Assembly: GCA_947253405.1 (NCBI GenBank)
Contig: CAMXZF010000004.1
Coordinates: 1-27,783, forward strand
Reading direction: 5' to 3'
Source: an uncultured Candidatus Saccharibacteria bacterium
GTDB lineage: Bacteria > Patescibacteriota > Saccharimonadia > Saccharimonadales > Saccharimonadaceae
DNA: 27,783 nt
Part shown: piece by piece, positions 7,651 through 15,478 of the stretch
Layout: each line of letters opens with the position of its first letter
Numbering within the stretch: position 1 is the stretch's first letter
Program-made: the position numbers and the translations under genes
Notes under the pieces: model-generated
Databases searched by the model: none
Told to the model about the DNA's origin: nothing
What the model saw: only the letters and a program-made list of their open reading frames with translations

Positions 7651-8649
7651 ATGAATTTTTGGCAAAAACTACCCGACGGCTTTACTGCGCTAGCGCCAAT
7701 GGAAGATGTTACCGATGTTGCGTTTCGCTTAACTGTTAAAAAAGCTGGGCGACCTAATGTATTTTTTACTGAGTTTACTAATACTGATAGCTTCTGCAAT
7801 CCGCTAGGGCGGCGTCACACAATGTCTCGTCTAATTCACGACCAAACTGAAACACCTATCGTAGCTCAAATTTGGGGTAGTAGACCTGAAAAATTTGCAT
7901 CATCAGCTAAAGAGATTTCCAAAATGGGGTTTGACGGCATTGATATTAATATGGGTTGCCCAGCTAAAGATGTTATTAAAACTGGTGGTGGAAGCGCTCT
8001 AATTAAAAACTTAAATTTAGCAAAAGAAATTATCACTGCCGCTAAAACAGGTAGCCTGCCAGTGTCAGTTAAAACCAGGATTGGCTTTAATGATTTTAGC
8101 AATATGAATGAATGGATTACATTTTTATTACAACAAGATATATCTTGCCTGACAGTACATTTACGTACGCGTAAAGAAATGAGTAAGGTTCCGGCGCACT
8201 ATGATTTAATTGACCGAATCACTAATCTAAAAAAACAAATTGCTCCTCAGACTAAGCTAGTTATAAATGGCGATATTAAGGACATGCAACACATCAAGCT
8301 ATTAAAAAATCAGCATCCAGATGTCGACGGATTCATGATTGGGCGCGGTATATTCTTTAATCCATTTGCTTTTTCTAATCGAACCGATAGGCCCTCTAGT
8401 CGTGAACTTATAGATTTATTTAACTATCATCTTGACCAGTTTGATAAATGGCAGCTCGTAATGCCAGCCCAATACAGCAACAACGCAGAGATTAAGCCAG
8501 CTATTTTACGGAAGTTTGACCCGCTTAAACACTTTTTTAAAATTTATATCAAAGATTTCGAAGGCGCCAAAGAGCTACGCGCTAAACTATACGCCGCCAA
8601 AAATACTAACGAAGTGAGAACAATATTAAACAATATTAGTAATCCTTAA
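7651..8649 (+). CDS. tRNA-dihydrouridine synthase (Dus)
   Basis: The protein has 332 residues, a normal Dus length. It is an FMN-dependent TIM-barrel enzyme that reduces uridines in tRNA D-loops with NAD(P)H. Visible features are APMEDVTD at 15-22 (FMN loop), INMGCPAKDVIKTGGGSAL at 99-117 with catalytic Cys103, VKTRIGF at 140-146, HLRTRKEMS at 170-178, and NGDI plus GxMIGRGIFFNP for phosphate binding. The C-terminal helical tRNA-binding domain follows. The Dus subfamily (A, B or C type) cannot be assigned confidently. The gene lacks a Shine-Dalgarno site, and a TATAAT element abuts its ATG. It ends just upstream of the ribosomal protein promoter. Confidence 0.93.
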   Translation: MNFWQKLPDGFTALAPMEDVTDVAFRLTVKKAGRPNVFFTEFTNTDSFCNPLGRRHTMSRLIHDQTETPIVAQIWGSRPEKFASSAKEISKMGFDGIDINMGCPAKDVIKTGGGSALIKNLNLAKEIITAAKTGSLPVSVKTRIGFNDFSNMNEWITFLLQQDISCLTVHLRTRKEMSKVPAHYDLIDRITNLKKQIAPQTKLVINGDIKDMQHIKLLKNQHPDVDGFMIGRGIFFNPFAFSNRTDRPSSRELIDLFNYHLDQFDKWQLVMPAQYSNNAEIKPAILRKFDPLKHFFKIYIKDFEGAKELRAKLYAAKNTNEVRTILNNISNP

Positions 8650-8654
8650 AATAT

Positions 8655-8683
8655 TTGTAATTTAAGCAGTTTTATAGTATACT
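8655..8683 (+). promoter_or_regulatory. promoter of the ribosomal protein operon
   Basis: TTGTAA (8655-8660), a 17-nt spacer and TATACT (8678-8683). The predicted start at about 8690 leaves a leader of nearly 100 nt before rplC. This is the only good promoter seen for the 19-gene operon. Confidence 0.6.
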
Positions 8684-8703
8684 AGCACAGTTAATATTAG
8701 ACC

Positions 8704-8768
8704 AACGTTCCTGAGAACGTTTGCAAGTCCAACTTTAATGAGCTGGAAACTGCGAATTCTCAGGCGTT
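8704..8768 (+). promoter_or_regulatory. structured leader upstream of rplC
   Basis: An 8-bp perfect stem joins CCTGAGAA (8710-8717) and TTCTCAGG (8757-8764). It is extended outward by AACG (8704-8707) with CGTT (8765-8768) across a two-base bulge. An inner irregular helix joins GC/AGT/CCA (8723-8731) with TGG/ACT/GC (8744-8753), with bulges, and is capped by a 12-nt loop. The fold sits between promoter and ribosome site and has no terminator T-run. It is a candidate autoregulatory binding site, with L4 (second gene) the obvious effector by analogy with the E. coli S10 leader. The fold was worked out by eye. Confidence 0.5.
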
Positions 8769-8787
8769 TTAAGTGGAAAAGGGAAGT

Positions 8788-9429
8788 ATGAATACTTTAA
8801 TCGGTACCAAACTTGGAATGACCCAAATCCTTGGCGAAAATGGCGTTGTGATACCAATCACAGTCATTGAGGCTGGCCCTTGCACTGTAACTCAGGTAAA
8901 GTCTATCGAAAATGATGGCTACAATGCAGTGCAATTAGGTTATGGTGAGGGGAAGAACCTGAGCAATGCCGTCAAAGGTCATTTAAAGGCGGCCAATGTT
9001 ACGCCTAAGACCTTAAAAGAGGTTAGATTAGACGATCTTAGTGATATTAAGGTCGGCGACAAATTCAACACTGAGCTATTTAGTGTGGGTGACAATGTTG
9101 ATGTTAGTGGTGTCAGTAAAGGTAAAGGTTGGGCTGGCACTATCAAGCGTCACAACTTTCGTCGACATCGTAAAACTCACGGTGGTAAAGGCAACACTAG
9201 AAAAGTTGGTTCTATTGGCTCAATGTATCCGCAGCGAGTTTTTAAAGGTCATCCTATGGCTGGCCAAATGGGTGGCGAAAAGACTACAGTCAAAAATCTA
9301 ATTGTTGCTTATATCGATGCCGACAAAAACTTAATCGGCGTCAAAGGTGCTGTTCCAGGACCGAAAAAAGGCACTGTTCTTATCAGCTCTGCTATTAGGT
9401 TTAATCACCTTAAAAAGGAGGCTAAGTAA
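8788..9429 (+). CDS. rplC: 50S ribosomal protein L3
   Basis: The protein has 214 residues and begins MNTLIGTKLGMTQI. This is the universal L3 opening; the loop GTIKRHNFRRHRKTHGGKGN and MYPQRVFKGHPMAGQMG are also typical. L3 binds 23S rRNA and reaches the peptidyl transferase centre. The ATG at 8788 is chosen over a GTG five codons upstream because the protein alignment starts there and AAGGGA sits just upstream, although its spacing is short. It is the first gene of the operon; rpsJ (S10), usual in front of it, is absent here. Its stop overlaps the rplD start as TAATG. The tail KKEAK encodes the rplD ribosome site AAGGAGG. Confidence 0.97.
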   Translation: MNTLIGTKLGMTQILGENGVVIPITVIEAGPCTVTQVKSIENDGYNAVQLGYGEGKNLSNAVKGHLKAANVTPKTLKEVRLDDLSDIKVGDKFNTELFSVGDNVDVSGVSKGKGWAGTIKRHNFRRHRKTHGGKGNTRKVGSIGSMYPQRVFKGHPMAGQMGGEKTTVKNLIVAYIDADKNLIGVKGAVPGPKKGTVLISSAIRFNHLKKEAK

Positions 9430-10031
9430 TGGCTGAATTAAAACTAGATAAAGAAGTGTTTGCCGTTAAGGTTGAAAACCATGCACTACTAAAATTGGCT
9501 TACGAAAGCTATCTAGCCAATAATCGTCAAGTAGGAGCTAAAACATTGACGCGCGGCAAAGTCCGTGGTGGTGGCAAAAAACCTTGGCGCCAAAAAGGCA
9601 CAGGGCGCGCTCGCTTTGGTTCGACTCGTAACCCAATTTGGCGTGGCGGCGGTGTTGTTTTTGGCCCGCTAGGTAACGAAAACTACCGCAAAAATATCGC
9701 CAAAGCCAGTAAGCGTACCGCTTTAAGACAAGCTTTAAGCTTGGCTGCCAATGCCAAAAAAATTGTTGTCATTGACGAAGTGAAGACGACTGGAAAAACA
9801 AAAGATATCGTAAAGCTTCTAGCAGACAACAAACTATCCAACAAAAAACATATTTTAATGGTAGATAATAAAACCGATGAAAACCTACGGGCAACAGCTA
9901 ATTTGAGTAATCTTTACTTAGTAAGCCCGACTTATTTAACGGTTTTTGACATTTTAAATGCTGACACTATCTTATTTACTAAGAAAGCACTTGAAATAAC
10001 TACTGAGTGGCTAAAGGAGGCAAAGAAATGA
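9429..10031 (+). CDS. rplD: 50S ribosomal protein L4
   Basis: The protein has 200 residues. The L4 loop is plain at 45-85: GAKTLTRGKVRGGGKKPWRQ, then KGTGRARFGSTRNPIWRGGG. This extended loop lines the exit tunnel. In E. coli L4 also represses its own operon by binding the S10 leader, so it is the natural candidate to bind the folded leader before rplC; that is inference. It starts within the rplC stop (TAATG) and ends with an ATGA overlap into rplW. Its last codons (LKEAKK) carry the AAAGGAGG site for rplW. UGA is the stop codon. Confidence 0.97.
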   Translation: MAELKLDKEVFAVKVENHALLKLAYESYLANNRQVGAKTLTRGKVRGGGKKPWRQKGTGRARFGSTRNPIWRGGGVVFGPLGNENYRKNIAKASKRTALRQALSLAANAKKIVVIDEVKTTGKTKDIVKLLADNKLSNKKHILMVDNKTDENLRATANLSNLYLVSPTYLTVFDILNADTILFTKKALEITTEWLKEAKK

Positions 10032-10333
10032 TAATTACGCCCCATATTTCCGAAAAAAGCTACGCTCTAGCGAAAGATAACATCTATATATTTGAAGTAC
10101 CAATGAGCGCTAATAAAGCTGAAGTTACCCGCGAATTAAAAGCGGATTACCCTGATGTCGAAATAAAAGATGTTCGCTTAATGGTTGCTAAAGGTAAAGC
10201 TAAATCATTTAGTCGCGGTAAACGCTCTCGTCCAGGTAAGACTAATTTAAAAGACACCAAGAAAGCTTACGTAACTGTATCTAAGGGTAGAATTAAAGTC
10301 TTTGACGATAATAATGAAAGCGAGGAGAAGTAA
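10028..10333 (+). CDS. rplW: 50S ribosomal protein L23
   Basis: The protein has 101 residues. MIITPHISEKSYALAKDNIY is the typical L23 start, and KAEVTRELKADYPDV and RPGKTNLKDTKKAYVTV follow. L23 sits at the tunnel exit and docks trigger factor and SRP. An upstream in-frame start at 10007 would add seven residues. It is rejected because the AAAGGAGG site at 10014-10021 sits correctly for 10028 and the family starts here. The start overlaps the rplD stop by 4 nt, and the next gene begins 1 nt after its stop. Confidence 0.96.
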   Translation: MIITPHISEKSYALAKDNIYIFEVPMSANKAEVTRELKADYPDVEIKDVRLMVAKGKAKSFSRGKRSRPGKTNLKDTKKAYVTVSKGRIKVFDDNNESEEK

Positions 10334-10334
10334 T

Positions 10335-11183
10335 ATGGCAATTAATAAACTTCGACCGAATACCCCAGCACAGCGTGGCATGACTACACAGGATTTTGAC
10401 CAAATTACCACTAAGAAGCCTGTTAAAAGTTTGCTAGTCGCAAAAAAACAACGCTCTGGTCGCAATAATCAAGGCCGTATTACTACTAGACACCGTGGCG
10501 GTGGTGCTAAGCGTTTTATTCGCTTAGTTAACTTTAATATGCTTCCCGGCACAACCGCTACAGTTGAGCATATCGAATACGACCCTGGTCGCAGTGCTAG
10601 GATTGCTCGCGTGCGTGATGAAAATGGTGGTTTACATTATGTGTTGGCTATTCAGGGTATGAAGCAAGGGCAAAAAATTGCAGTAGCTAGTGAGGATAAA
10701 TCAATTGCTATTGAAGCTGGCAATCGCATGAAACTTAAGGATATCCCGCTCGGGTCTGTTATCCACAATATCGAAATTACTGCTGGGCGTGGCGCTCAAG
10801 CCGTAAGGGCTGCTGGCGCAAGAGCTCAACTAACCGCCAAGGAAGGTGACTACGCTATGATACGTATGCCCTCTGGCGAAGTTCGAAAATTTCGCTTAGA
10901 AAATATGGCTACACTTGGTGTAGTTGGTAATGAACAACATCAGAACATAAAGATCGGTTCAGCTGGACGCAAGCGTCGCATGGGAATTCGACCAAGTGTT
11001 CGCGGTAAAAGCATGAACGCAGTCGATCACCCGCACGGTGGTGGTGATGGTGGTCAGCACGGTACTGGCAAGGCGCCTCGCACACCTTGGGGTCAGCTAA
11101 CCCTAGGTCACAAAACTCGTCGCCGCAAATCTACCGATAAAATGATTGTACGTAGTCGTCATGACACAAAGAGGAGGAAATAA
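10335..11183 (+). CDS. rplB: 50S ribosomal protein L2
   Basis: The protein has 282 residues, the usual length. It begins MAINKLRPNTPAQRGMT. It includes GRNNQGRITTRHRGGGAKR, the VEHIEYDPGRSARIARV strand and the conserved C-terminal AVDHPHGGGDGGQHG loop with its catalytically important histidine region. L2 is a primary 23S rRNA binder needed for subunit joining and peptidyl transfer. Starts 11 codons upstream are rejected: GAGGAGAAG precedes 10335 at normal spacing. The final AAGAGGAGGAAA encodes the KRRK tail and serves rpsS, which overlaps as TAATG. Confidence 0.97.
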   Translation: MAINKLRPNTPAQRGMTTQDFDQITTKKPVKSLLVAKKQRSGRNNQGRITTRHRGGGAKRFIRLVNFNMLPGTTATVEHIEYDPGRSARIARVRDENGGLHYVLAIQGMKQGQKIAVASEDKSIAIEAGNRMKLKDIPLGSVIHNIEITAGRGAQAVRAAGARAQLTAKEGDYAMIRMPSGEVRKFRLENMATLGVVGNEQHQNIKIGSAGRKRRMGIRPSVRGKSMNAVDHPHGGGDGGQHGTGKAPRTPWGQLTLGHKTRRRKSTDKMIVRSRHDTKRRK

Positions 11184-11446
11184 TGAGTAGAAGCTTAAAG
11201 AAAGGACCGTTTATTGACGCCAAGCTTGCCAAGAAAGTTGCCGCTTTGTCATCAGATGACAGGACTGTAATTAAAACTTGGGCCCGCGCTTCAACAATCG
11301 CACCCGAGATGGTTGGCAAAACTATCGCTGTTCACAACGGTCGCATGCATGTACCTGTATTTATCAGTGAGAATATGGTTGGTCACAAACTAGGTGAATT
11401 CGCCCCAACCCGCAAATTCCGCAAACACGGAGGCAAGAAGAAATGA
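11183..11446 (+). CDS. rpsS: 30S ribosomal protein S19
   Basis: The protein has 87 residues. MSRSLKKGPFIDAKLAKKV and GKTIAVHNGRMHVPVFISE, GHKLGEFAPTRKFRKHGGKKK are diagnostic. S19 sits in the 30S head with S13 near the A-site tRNA. The start lies in TAATG with rplB, and the stop overlaps rplV by 4 nt (ATGA). The length is normal and nothing is unusual. Confidence 0.97.
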   Translation: MSRSLKKGPFIDAKLAKKVAALSSDDRTVIKTWARASTIAPEMVGKTIAVHNGRMHVPVFISENMVGHKLGEFAPTRKFRKHGGKKK

Positions 11447-11877
11447 GTAAAGAAATAATGATACAAGCACGCCTTAAAGAGTTAAGACTTGCTCCACGCA
11501 AAGTTTCTCTAGTAGCAGGTTTAGTACGTCGTCGTACTGTTGAGGATGCTTTGGTTATACTGGCGAATACCCCCAAAAGAGCTGCTAAACCAGTTAGTAA
11601 GTTAATTGCTAGTGCAAGAGCCAATGCTGTCAATAACCACAACTTAAAGGCTGACGGATTAGTCATTGATACTATATCGGTAACTGCTGGTCCGCGCCTA
11701 AAGCGTTATCGACCAGTATCTAGGGGTATGGCTCATCCATACCAAAAGCGAACTAGCAATATCCTATTGATTGTTAGGGGCGAAGAGAAACCCGCCAAAA
11801 AAGAAAGCAAGAAATCGGAGGCTAAGCCAGCCAAAGAGGCGAAAAAATCTGAATCGGCTAGAAAGGAGAGCAAATAA
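11443..11877 (+). CDS. rplV: 50S ribosomal protein L22 with charged C-terminal tail
   Basis: The protein has 144 residues against about 110 in E. coli. The core (to about 112) is ordinary L22: RLAPRKVSLVAGLVRRRTVEDA, then AVNNHNLKADGLVI, then the RYRPVSRGMAHPYQKRTSNI beta-hairpin that reaches the exit tunnel. The last 30 or so residues are an extension of Lys, Glu, Ala and Ser with repeated KKSE/KESK units. It is probably disordered and on the ribosome surface. The tail's last codons include AAAGGAG, the ribosome site for rpsC, which starts immediately after the stop. Confidence 0.96.
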   Translation: MSKEIMIQARLKELRLAPRKVSLVAGLVRRRTVEDALVILANTPKRAAKPVSKLIASARANAVNNHNLKADGLVIDTISVTAGPRLKRYRPVSRGMAHPYQKRTSNILLIVRGEEKPAKKESKKSEAKPAKEAKKSESARKESK

Positions 11878-12510
11878 ATGGGTCAAAAAGTCAATCCTAT
11901 CGGCATGCGCGTTCAGGTTAGTAAAGACTGGACTAGTAAATGGTTTGCTAGCGGCAAAAAAGAATTCGCTAAATGGCTAGCTACTGACATCAAGCTGAGA
12001 CGTATTATCGAAAAACGATTTGAGACTCGTGCCGTCATTGATCGTATCGACATTGAAAGGTCAGCCAATCAAACCGTTATCAATATCTGGACCGCTAAAG
12101 CTGGTATTGTAATTGGCCGCGGTGGATCTGGTGTACAAGAATTAAAGGCGGAGCTAGAAAAAGTTACTAAAGAACCGATCCGCATTAATATTGAAGAAGT
12201 TCGACGCCCAGAATTAGCCGCCAAAATTGTGGCAGAGAATATTGCTAGACAACTCGAGCGTCGCATTAATTTTCGCCGAGCTATTAAACCTACCATGCAA
12301 AATATCATGTCAGCTGGTGCTAAAGGTGTACGCGTTGAAGTTGCTGGTCGATTGAACGGAGCTGAAATGTCTCGTCGAGAAAAATTTATTGAAGGATCAG
12401 TTCCACTACATACACTACGAGCCAATATAAGCTACCACCTAGCAACTGCTAAAACTACTGCTGGTACAATCGGTATTAAAGTTTGGATTAATAAAGGAGA
12501 AAGGCGCTAA
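11878..12510 (+). CDS. rpsC: 30S ribosomal protein S3
   Basis: The protein has 210 residues. It opens MGQKVNPIGMRVQVSKDWTS. A KH domain with IVIGRGGSGVQELKAEL is at about 77-93, and the C-terminal S3 domain includes GAKGVRVEVAGRLNGAEMSR. S3 lines the mRNA entry channel and has helicase-related function there. It starts directly after the rplV stop. Its tail NKGERR carries AAAGGAGAAAGG for rplP, 2 nt downstream. It is slightly shorter than the E. coli protein (233), lacking a long tail. Confidence 0.97.
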   Translation: MGQKVNPIGMRVQVSKDWTSKWFASGKKEFAKWLATDIKLRRIIEKRFETRAVIDRIDIERSANQTVINIWTAKAGIVIGRGGSGVQELKAELEKVTKEPIRINIEEVRRPELAAKIVAENIARQLERRINFRRAIKPTMQNIMSAGAKGVRVEVAGRLNGAEMSRREKFIEGSVPLHTLRANISYHLATAKTTAGTIGIKVWINKGERR

Positions 12511-12512
12511 CT

Positions 12513-12926
12513 ATGTTATTACCAAAGAAAACAAAGTTCAGAAAAGCCTTTAAAGGTCGCAATGAAGGTGTAGCTACTCGCTGTAACTATATTGCTTTTG
12601 GCAATTATGGTTTACAAAGCATTGACAATGCCCGGGTAACTAGTCGACAAATTGAAGCTGCTCGACGCGCTATTACCGGCCAAACTAAACGTGGTGGTAA
12701 AGTCTGGATTAGAATTTTTCCACACATACCGGTGACCACTAAACCTTTAGGTTTAAAAATGGGTGGCGGAAAAGGAAATCCAGAATATTTTGTAGCTAAA
12801 GTCAAAAAAGGTACTATGCTGTTCGAAATGAGTGGCGTTGATGAAGCAATTGCTCGTGAAGCTATGCGTCTAGCTAGCCACAAACTACCAGTAAAGACAC
12901 GTTTTGTCATAAAGGAGGAGGCATAG
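12513..12926 (+). CDS. rplP: 50S ribosomal protein L16
   Basis: The protein has 137 residues. MLLPKKTKFRKAFKGRNEG, RGGKVWIRIFPHIPVTTKPLG, and KMGGGKGNPEYFVAKVKKGT are classic L16. L16 shapes the A-site and the binding of tRNA elbow and release factors. Its end, KEEA, comes from AAAGGAGGAGGCA, which is the rpmC ribosome site. Gap to rpmC is 1 nt. Confidence 0.97.
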   Translation: MLLPKKTKFRKAFKGRNEGVATRCNYIAFGNYGLQSIDNARVTSRQIEAARRAITGQTKRGGKVWIRIFPHIPVTTKPLGLKMGGGKGNPEYFVAKVKKGTMLFEMSGVDEAIAREAMRLASHKLPVKTRFVIKEEA

Positions 12927-12927
12927 T

Positions 12928-13176
12928 ATGGCGCAAAAGCAACAAGTTAAAACTGCCAAAATTGACAAGATGGCTGAGCTAAGAAAGTTAGATATATCCG
13001 CATTAAATAAAGCGTTAGTTGAGGCGAACGATAACCTTAAAAATGCTAAAAAAATGCTCAAGGCTAATGAGCTACCAGCCACACACGTCATTCGTGAGCA
13101 TAAAAGTACTATTGCTCGAATTCATATGGCTATAAATGAAAAGTCAAGCGAATTAGATAATAAGGAGGCAAAATGA
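12928..13176 (+). CDS. rpmC: 50S ribosomal protein L29 with N-terminal extension
   Basis: The protein has 82 residues against about 63-70 in most bacteria. The L29 core begins near MAELRKLDISALNKAL (residue 15) and includes the two-helix hairpin ending in ARIHMAINEKSS. The first 14 residues (KQQVKTAKIDK-rich) are extra. The start at 12928 is kept because a very strong AAGGAGGAGG precedes it and the Met at 15 has none. L29 sits near the exit tunnel next to L23. The tail NKEAK encodes AAGGAGGC for rpsQ, and the stop overlaps rpsQ as ATGA. Confidence 0.92.
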   Translation: MAQKQQVKTAKIDKMAELRKLDISALNKALVEANDNLKNAKKMLKANELPATHVIREHKSTIARIHMAINEKSSELDNKEAK

Positions 13177-13511
13177 GTAAACGAACCATCAAGGGTGTCG
13201 TTACTAGTGCCCGTGGCGATAAAACGATTATCGTAACTCGCACTGTGCGAAAAACACACCCCTTATATGGTAAAAAATATACCCAAAGCCAAAAATTCCA
13301 CGCCCATGACGAAAAAAATGATGCCAATTTAAATGACACAGTAGTTATTGAAGAGAGCAAGCCTTTTTCTAAAACTAAAGTTTGGTCATTAAAGGCAGTT
13401 GTCGAACGTGGTCGGGAAAAATTGGAAGTTAAAAAGACTGAAGTTGAAGAAGAGTTAGAGGCGAAAGCTGAGGCTAAATCAGACGATTCAGCTGACAAGG
13501 AGGCGAAATGA
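13173..13511 (+). CDS. rpsQ: 30S ribosomal protein S17 with acidic C-terminal tail
   Basis: The protein has 112 residues against about 84 in E. coli. The OB-fold core is clear: RTIKGVVTSARGDKTIIVTR, HPLYGKKYTQSQKFHAHDE, and DTVVIEESKPFSKTK. S17 binds 16S rRNA helices 7 and 11 early in assembly. From about residue 83 the protein runs into a Glu/Lys/Ala-rich tail ending in DKEAK, probably disordered. The last codons provide AAGGAGGC for rplN, which overlaps as ATGA. Confidence 0.96.
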   Translation: MSKRTIKGVVTSARGDKTIIVTRTVRKTHPLYGKKYTQSQKFHAHDEKNDANLNDTVVIEESKPFSKTKVWSLKAVVERGREKLEVKKTEVEEELEAKAEAKSDDSADKEAK

Positions 13512-13876
13512 TTCAACAAGAAAGTCGCCTAAAGGTAGCTGATAACTCGGGCGCTAAGGAGGTTCTATGCATTCGTGTGCTCGGAGCTACCCGCAGACGC
13601 TACGCTAGAGTTGGCGATATTATTACTGCTACAGTCAAAGTAGCTGACCCTCACGGTAACACCAAGCGCAAGTCAGTTGTGCGCTGTGTCGTAGTACGAA
13701 CGCGTAACCAAATTAAGCGTGCTGACGGTTCGACTATTAAATTTGATGACAATGCCGTAGTTTTGATCAATGACGACAAAACACCTAAGGCTACTCGTGT
13801 GTTTGGCCCTATACCTAGAGAGCTACGTGACCTTGGCTATACAAAAATTGTCTCATTAGCACCGGAGGTACTATAG
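13508..13876 (+). CDS. rplN: 50S ribosomal protein L14
   Basis: The protein has 122 residues, exactly the family length. MIQQESRLKVADNSGAKEVL, RRRYARVGDIITATVK, and VFGPIPRELRD are diagnostic. L14 forms part of the intersubunit bridge B8 and is the docking site of the silencing factor RsfS. Start in an ATGA overlap; rplX starts directly after the stop. Confidence 0.98.
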   Translation: MIQQESRLKVADNSGAKEVLCIRVLGATRRRYARVGDIITATVKVADPHGNTKRKSVVRCVVVRTRNQIKRADGSTIKFDDNAVVLINDDKTPKATRVFGPIPRELRDLGYTKIVSLAPEVL

Positions 13877-14188
13877 ATGAAAAGAGTTAGAAAAAACGAC
13901 ACTGTTAAAATAATCGCTGGCACCCATAAAGGTAAAGTTGTCACCGTAAAAGATATTAAAGGTAACCAAGTTTATCTTGATGGTATCAGGGTGGTCGAGC
14001 GACACTATAAAGCCACTTCGTTTAATCAAGGCGGCAAGCGTGACATTCATTTACCGATTCATATTTCTAATGTAGCCCTGGTAACTGAAGGTGAAAAAGG
14101 CAAGGAAAAAACTAGTAAAGTTAGCTATCAAATTAAAGATGGTAAAAAAGTTCGCACCGCAAAGACTAGTGGCAAGGAGGTTAAATAA
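13877..14188 (+). CDS. rplX: 50S ribosomal protein L24
   Basis: The protein has 103 residues. The KOW motif DTVKIIAGTHKGKVVTVKDI is at about 8-27. VERHYKATSFNQGGKRDIHLPIH-type sequence and HISNVALV follow. L24 is an early assembly initiator for the 50S subunit and lies near the tunnel exit. Its tail KEVK encodes AAGGAGGTTA, the rplE ribosome site. The stop overlaps rplE as TAATG. Confidence 0.96.
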   Translation: MKRVRKNDTVKIIAGTHKGKVVTVKDIKGNQVYLDGIRVVERHYKATSFNQGGKRDIHLPIHISNVALVTEGEKGKEKTSKVSYQIKDGKKVRTAKTSGKEVK

Positions 14189-14769
14189 TGGCAAATAATA
14201 AATCTACCGCCTATGTTCCGCGTCTGAAAAAAACCTATAAGGAAAAAATCGTCAAAGAACTGGAAAAAGAGTTAGGGATCAGTAACGTTAATGATGTCCC
14301 TAGACTAAGCAAGATAATTGTCAGTAGTGGTGTTGGACGCAATAAAGATAACAAGCATTTCCAAGAAGTTGTCGTAACGACTTTAACTAAAATAACTGGA
14401 CAAAAACCTGTCCAACGCTTAGCAAAAAAATCGATTGCCACCTTTAAGATTCGTAAAGGCATGGGTGCGCCCATTGGCACCACAGTCACTTTGCGCGGTG
14501 ACCGTATGTGGGAGTTCCTTGATCGCTTAGTCAATGTTGCTATGCCGCGTATTCGCGACTTCCATGGCGTTAGCGCTAAAGCATTTGATCGTCAAGGAAA
14601 CTACAACTTAGGCATTTCTGAGCAATCAATTTTTCCTGAATTAACCTTCGAAGACACCACCACATTACATGGTCTACAGGTTACGTTTACAATTGATCGC
14701 TCTGATCCAGCTAAATCACGCGCACTACTAGAAAAATTTGGTGTGCCATTTAAAAAGGAGGTTAAGTAA
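14188..14769 (+). CDS. rplE: 50S ribosomal protein L5
   Basis: The protein has 193 residues, slightly longer than E. coli L5 (179). Diagnostic parts are VPRLSKIIVSSGVGR, ITGQKPVQRLAKKSIATFKI, LRGDRMWEFLDRLVNVAMPR and IRDFHGVSAKAFDRQGNYNL. L5 binds 5S rRNA and contacts P-site tRNA. Its tail KKEVK carries AAGGAGGTTA for rpsN and overlaps it as TAATG. Confidence 0.97.
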   Translation: MANNKSTAYVPRLKKTYKEKIVKELEKELGISNVNDVPRLSKIIVSSGVGRNKDNKHFQEVVVTTLTKITGQKPVQRLAKKSIATFKIRKGMGAPIGTTVTLRGDRMWEFLDRLVNVAMPRIRDFHGVSAKAFDRQGNYNLGISEQSIFPELTFEDTTTLHGLQVTFTIDRSDPAKSRALLEKFGVPFKKEVK

Positions 14770-15038
14770 TGGCAAAGAAATCAGCTCTAGCTCGCGATGC
14801 CAAACGCCGACGCTTGGCAGAAAAGTATGCCTCAAAGCGCGCCGAACTTAAAGCTGCAGGCGATAACGAGGGTTTACAAAAACTACCACGCAACAGTAGC
14901 CCAACACGATTAAAAAATCGCTGCGCCGAAACTGGGCGACCACGCGCTTATATGCGTAAGTTTGGTCTTAGCCGTATAAGCTTTCGTGAGCACGCCTCCA
15001 AAGGCGAAATACCCGGTGTAACAAAGGCTAGTTGGTAG
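14769..15038 (+). CDS. rpsN: 30S ribosomal protein S14, zinc-free long type
   Basis: The protein has 89 residues. The C-terminal half, RLKNRCAETGRPRAYMRKFG and then LSRISFREHASKGEIPGVTKASW, is clear S14. Only one cysteine is present, so the CxxC pairs of the zinc-binding short form are missing. This is the zinc-independent (C-minus) long form, like E. coli S14. It assembles in the 30S head with S3 and S10. The gap to rpsH is 18 nt. Confidence 0.96.
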   Translation: MAKKSALARDAKRRRLAEKYASKRAELKAAGDNEGLQKLPRNSSPTRLKNRCAETGRPRAYMRKFGLSRISFREHASKGEIPGVTKASW

Positions 15039-15056
15039 AAAGGAGAAGGCATAAAT

Positions 15057-15458
15057 ATGAGTTTACAAAGTACAGACCCAATAGCCGACTTACTAACTAG
15101 GATTCGCAACGCTATTAAAGTCGGTAAAAACCAAGTTACCGTACCTGCTAGTAAAATGAAATTAATGGTTGCTAATCAACTAGTGAAAAGCGGTTATCTT
15201 GTAAGTGTTGAGAATAAAAAAGCTAGTCCACAAGATAATTTGGTTATTACTATTAATAAAGAAGGTAAAAACCCCACTATTACAGAAATTGATCGTGTCA
15301 GTAAGCCTGGAAAAAGAATTTACGCTAAAGTTGATGAGATACCGCGCGTAATGAGTGGGCGGGGTGTAATGATCATTTCTACTAGCCACGGCATTATGAC
15401 TGGTCAAGAAGCTATAAAAAAACGTCTTGGCGGTGAGCTAATTTGTAAGGTTTATTAA
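15057..15458 (+). CDS. rpsH: 30S ribosomal protein S8
   Basis: The protein has 133 residues, the family length. TDPIADLLTRIRNAIKVGK at the N-terminus and RVMSGRGVMIISTSHGIMTG, QEAIKKRLGGELICKVY at the C-terminus are diagnostic. S8 binds 16S helix 21 and in E. coli represses the spc operon. A good AAAGGAGAAGG site lies 8 nt before the ATG. A 20-nt gap to rplF holds another (AAAAAAGGAAGG). Confidence 0.97.
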   Translation: MSLQSTDPIADLLTRIRNAIKVGKNQVTVPASKMKLMVANQLVKSGYLVSVENKKASPQDNLVITINKEGKNPTITEIDRVSKPGKRIYAKVDEIPRVMSGRGVMIISTSHGIMTGQEAIKKRLGGELICKVY

Positions 15459-15478
15459 AATAAGAAAAAAGGAAGGAT

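Noticed and set aside
8773..8787. GTG start for rplC five codons upstream
   Set aside because: It has no ribosome site, and the L3 family begins at the ATG at 8788.
10302..10334. Upstream start for rplB
   Set aside because: It would add 11 residues inside rplW; GAGGAGAAG fits the ATG at 10335 and L2 homologues start there.
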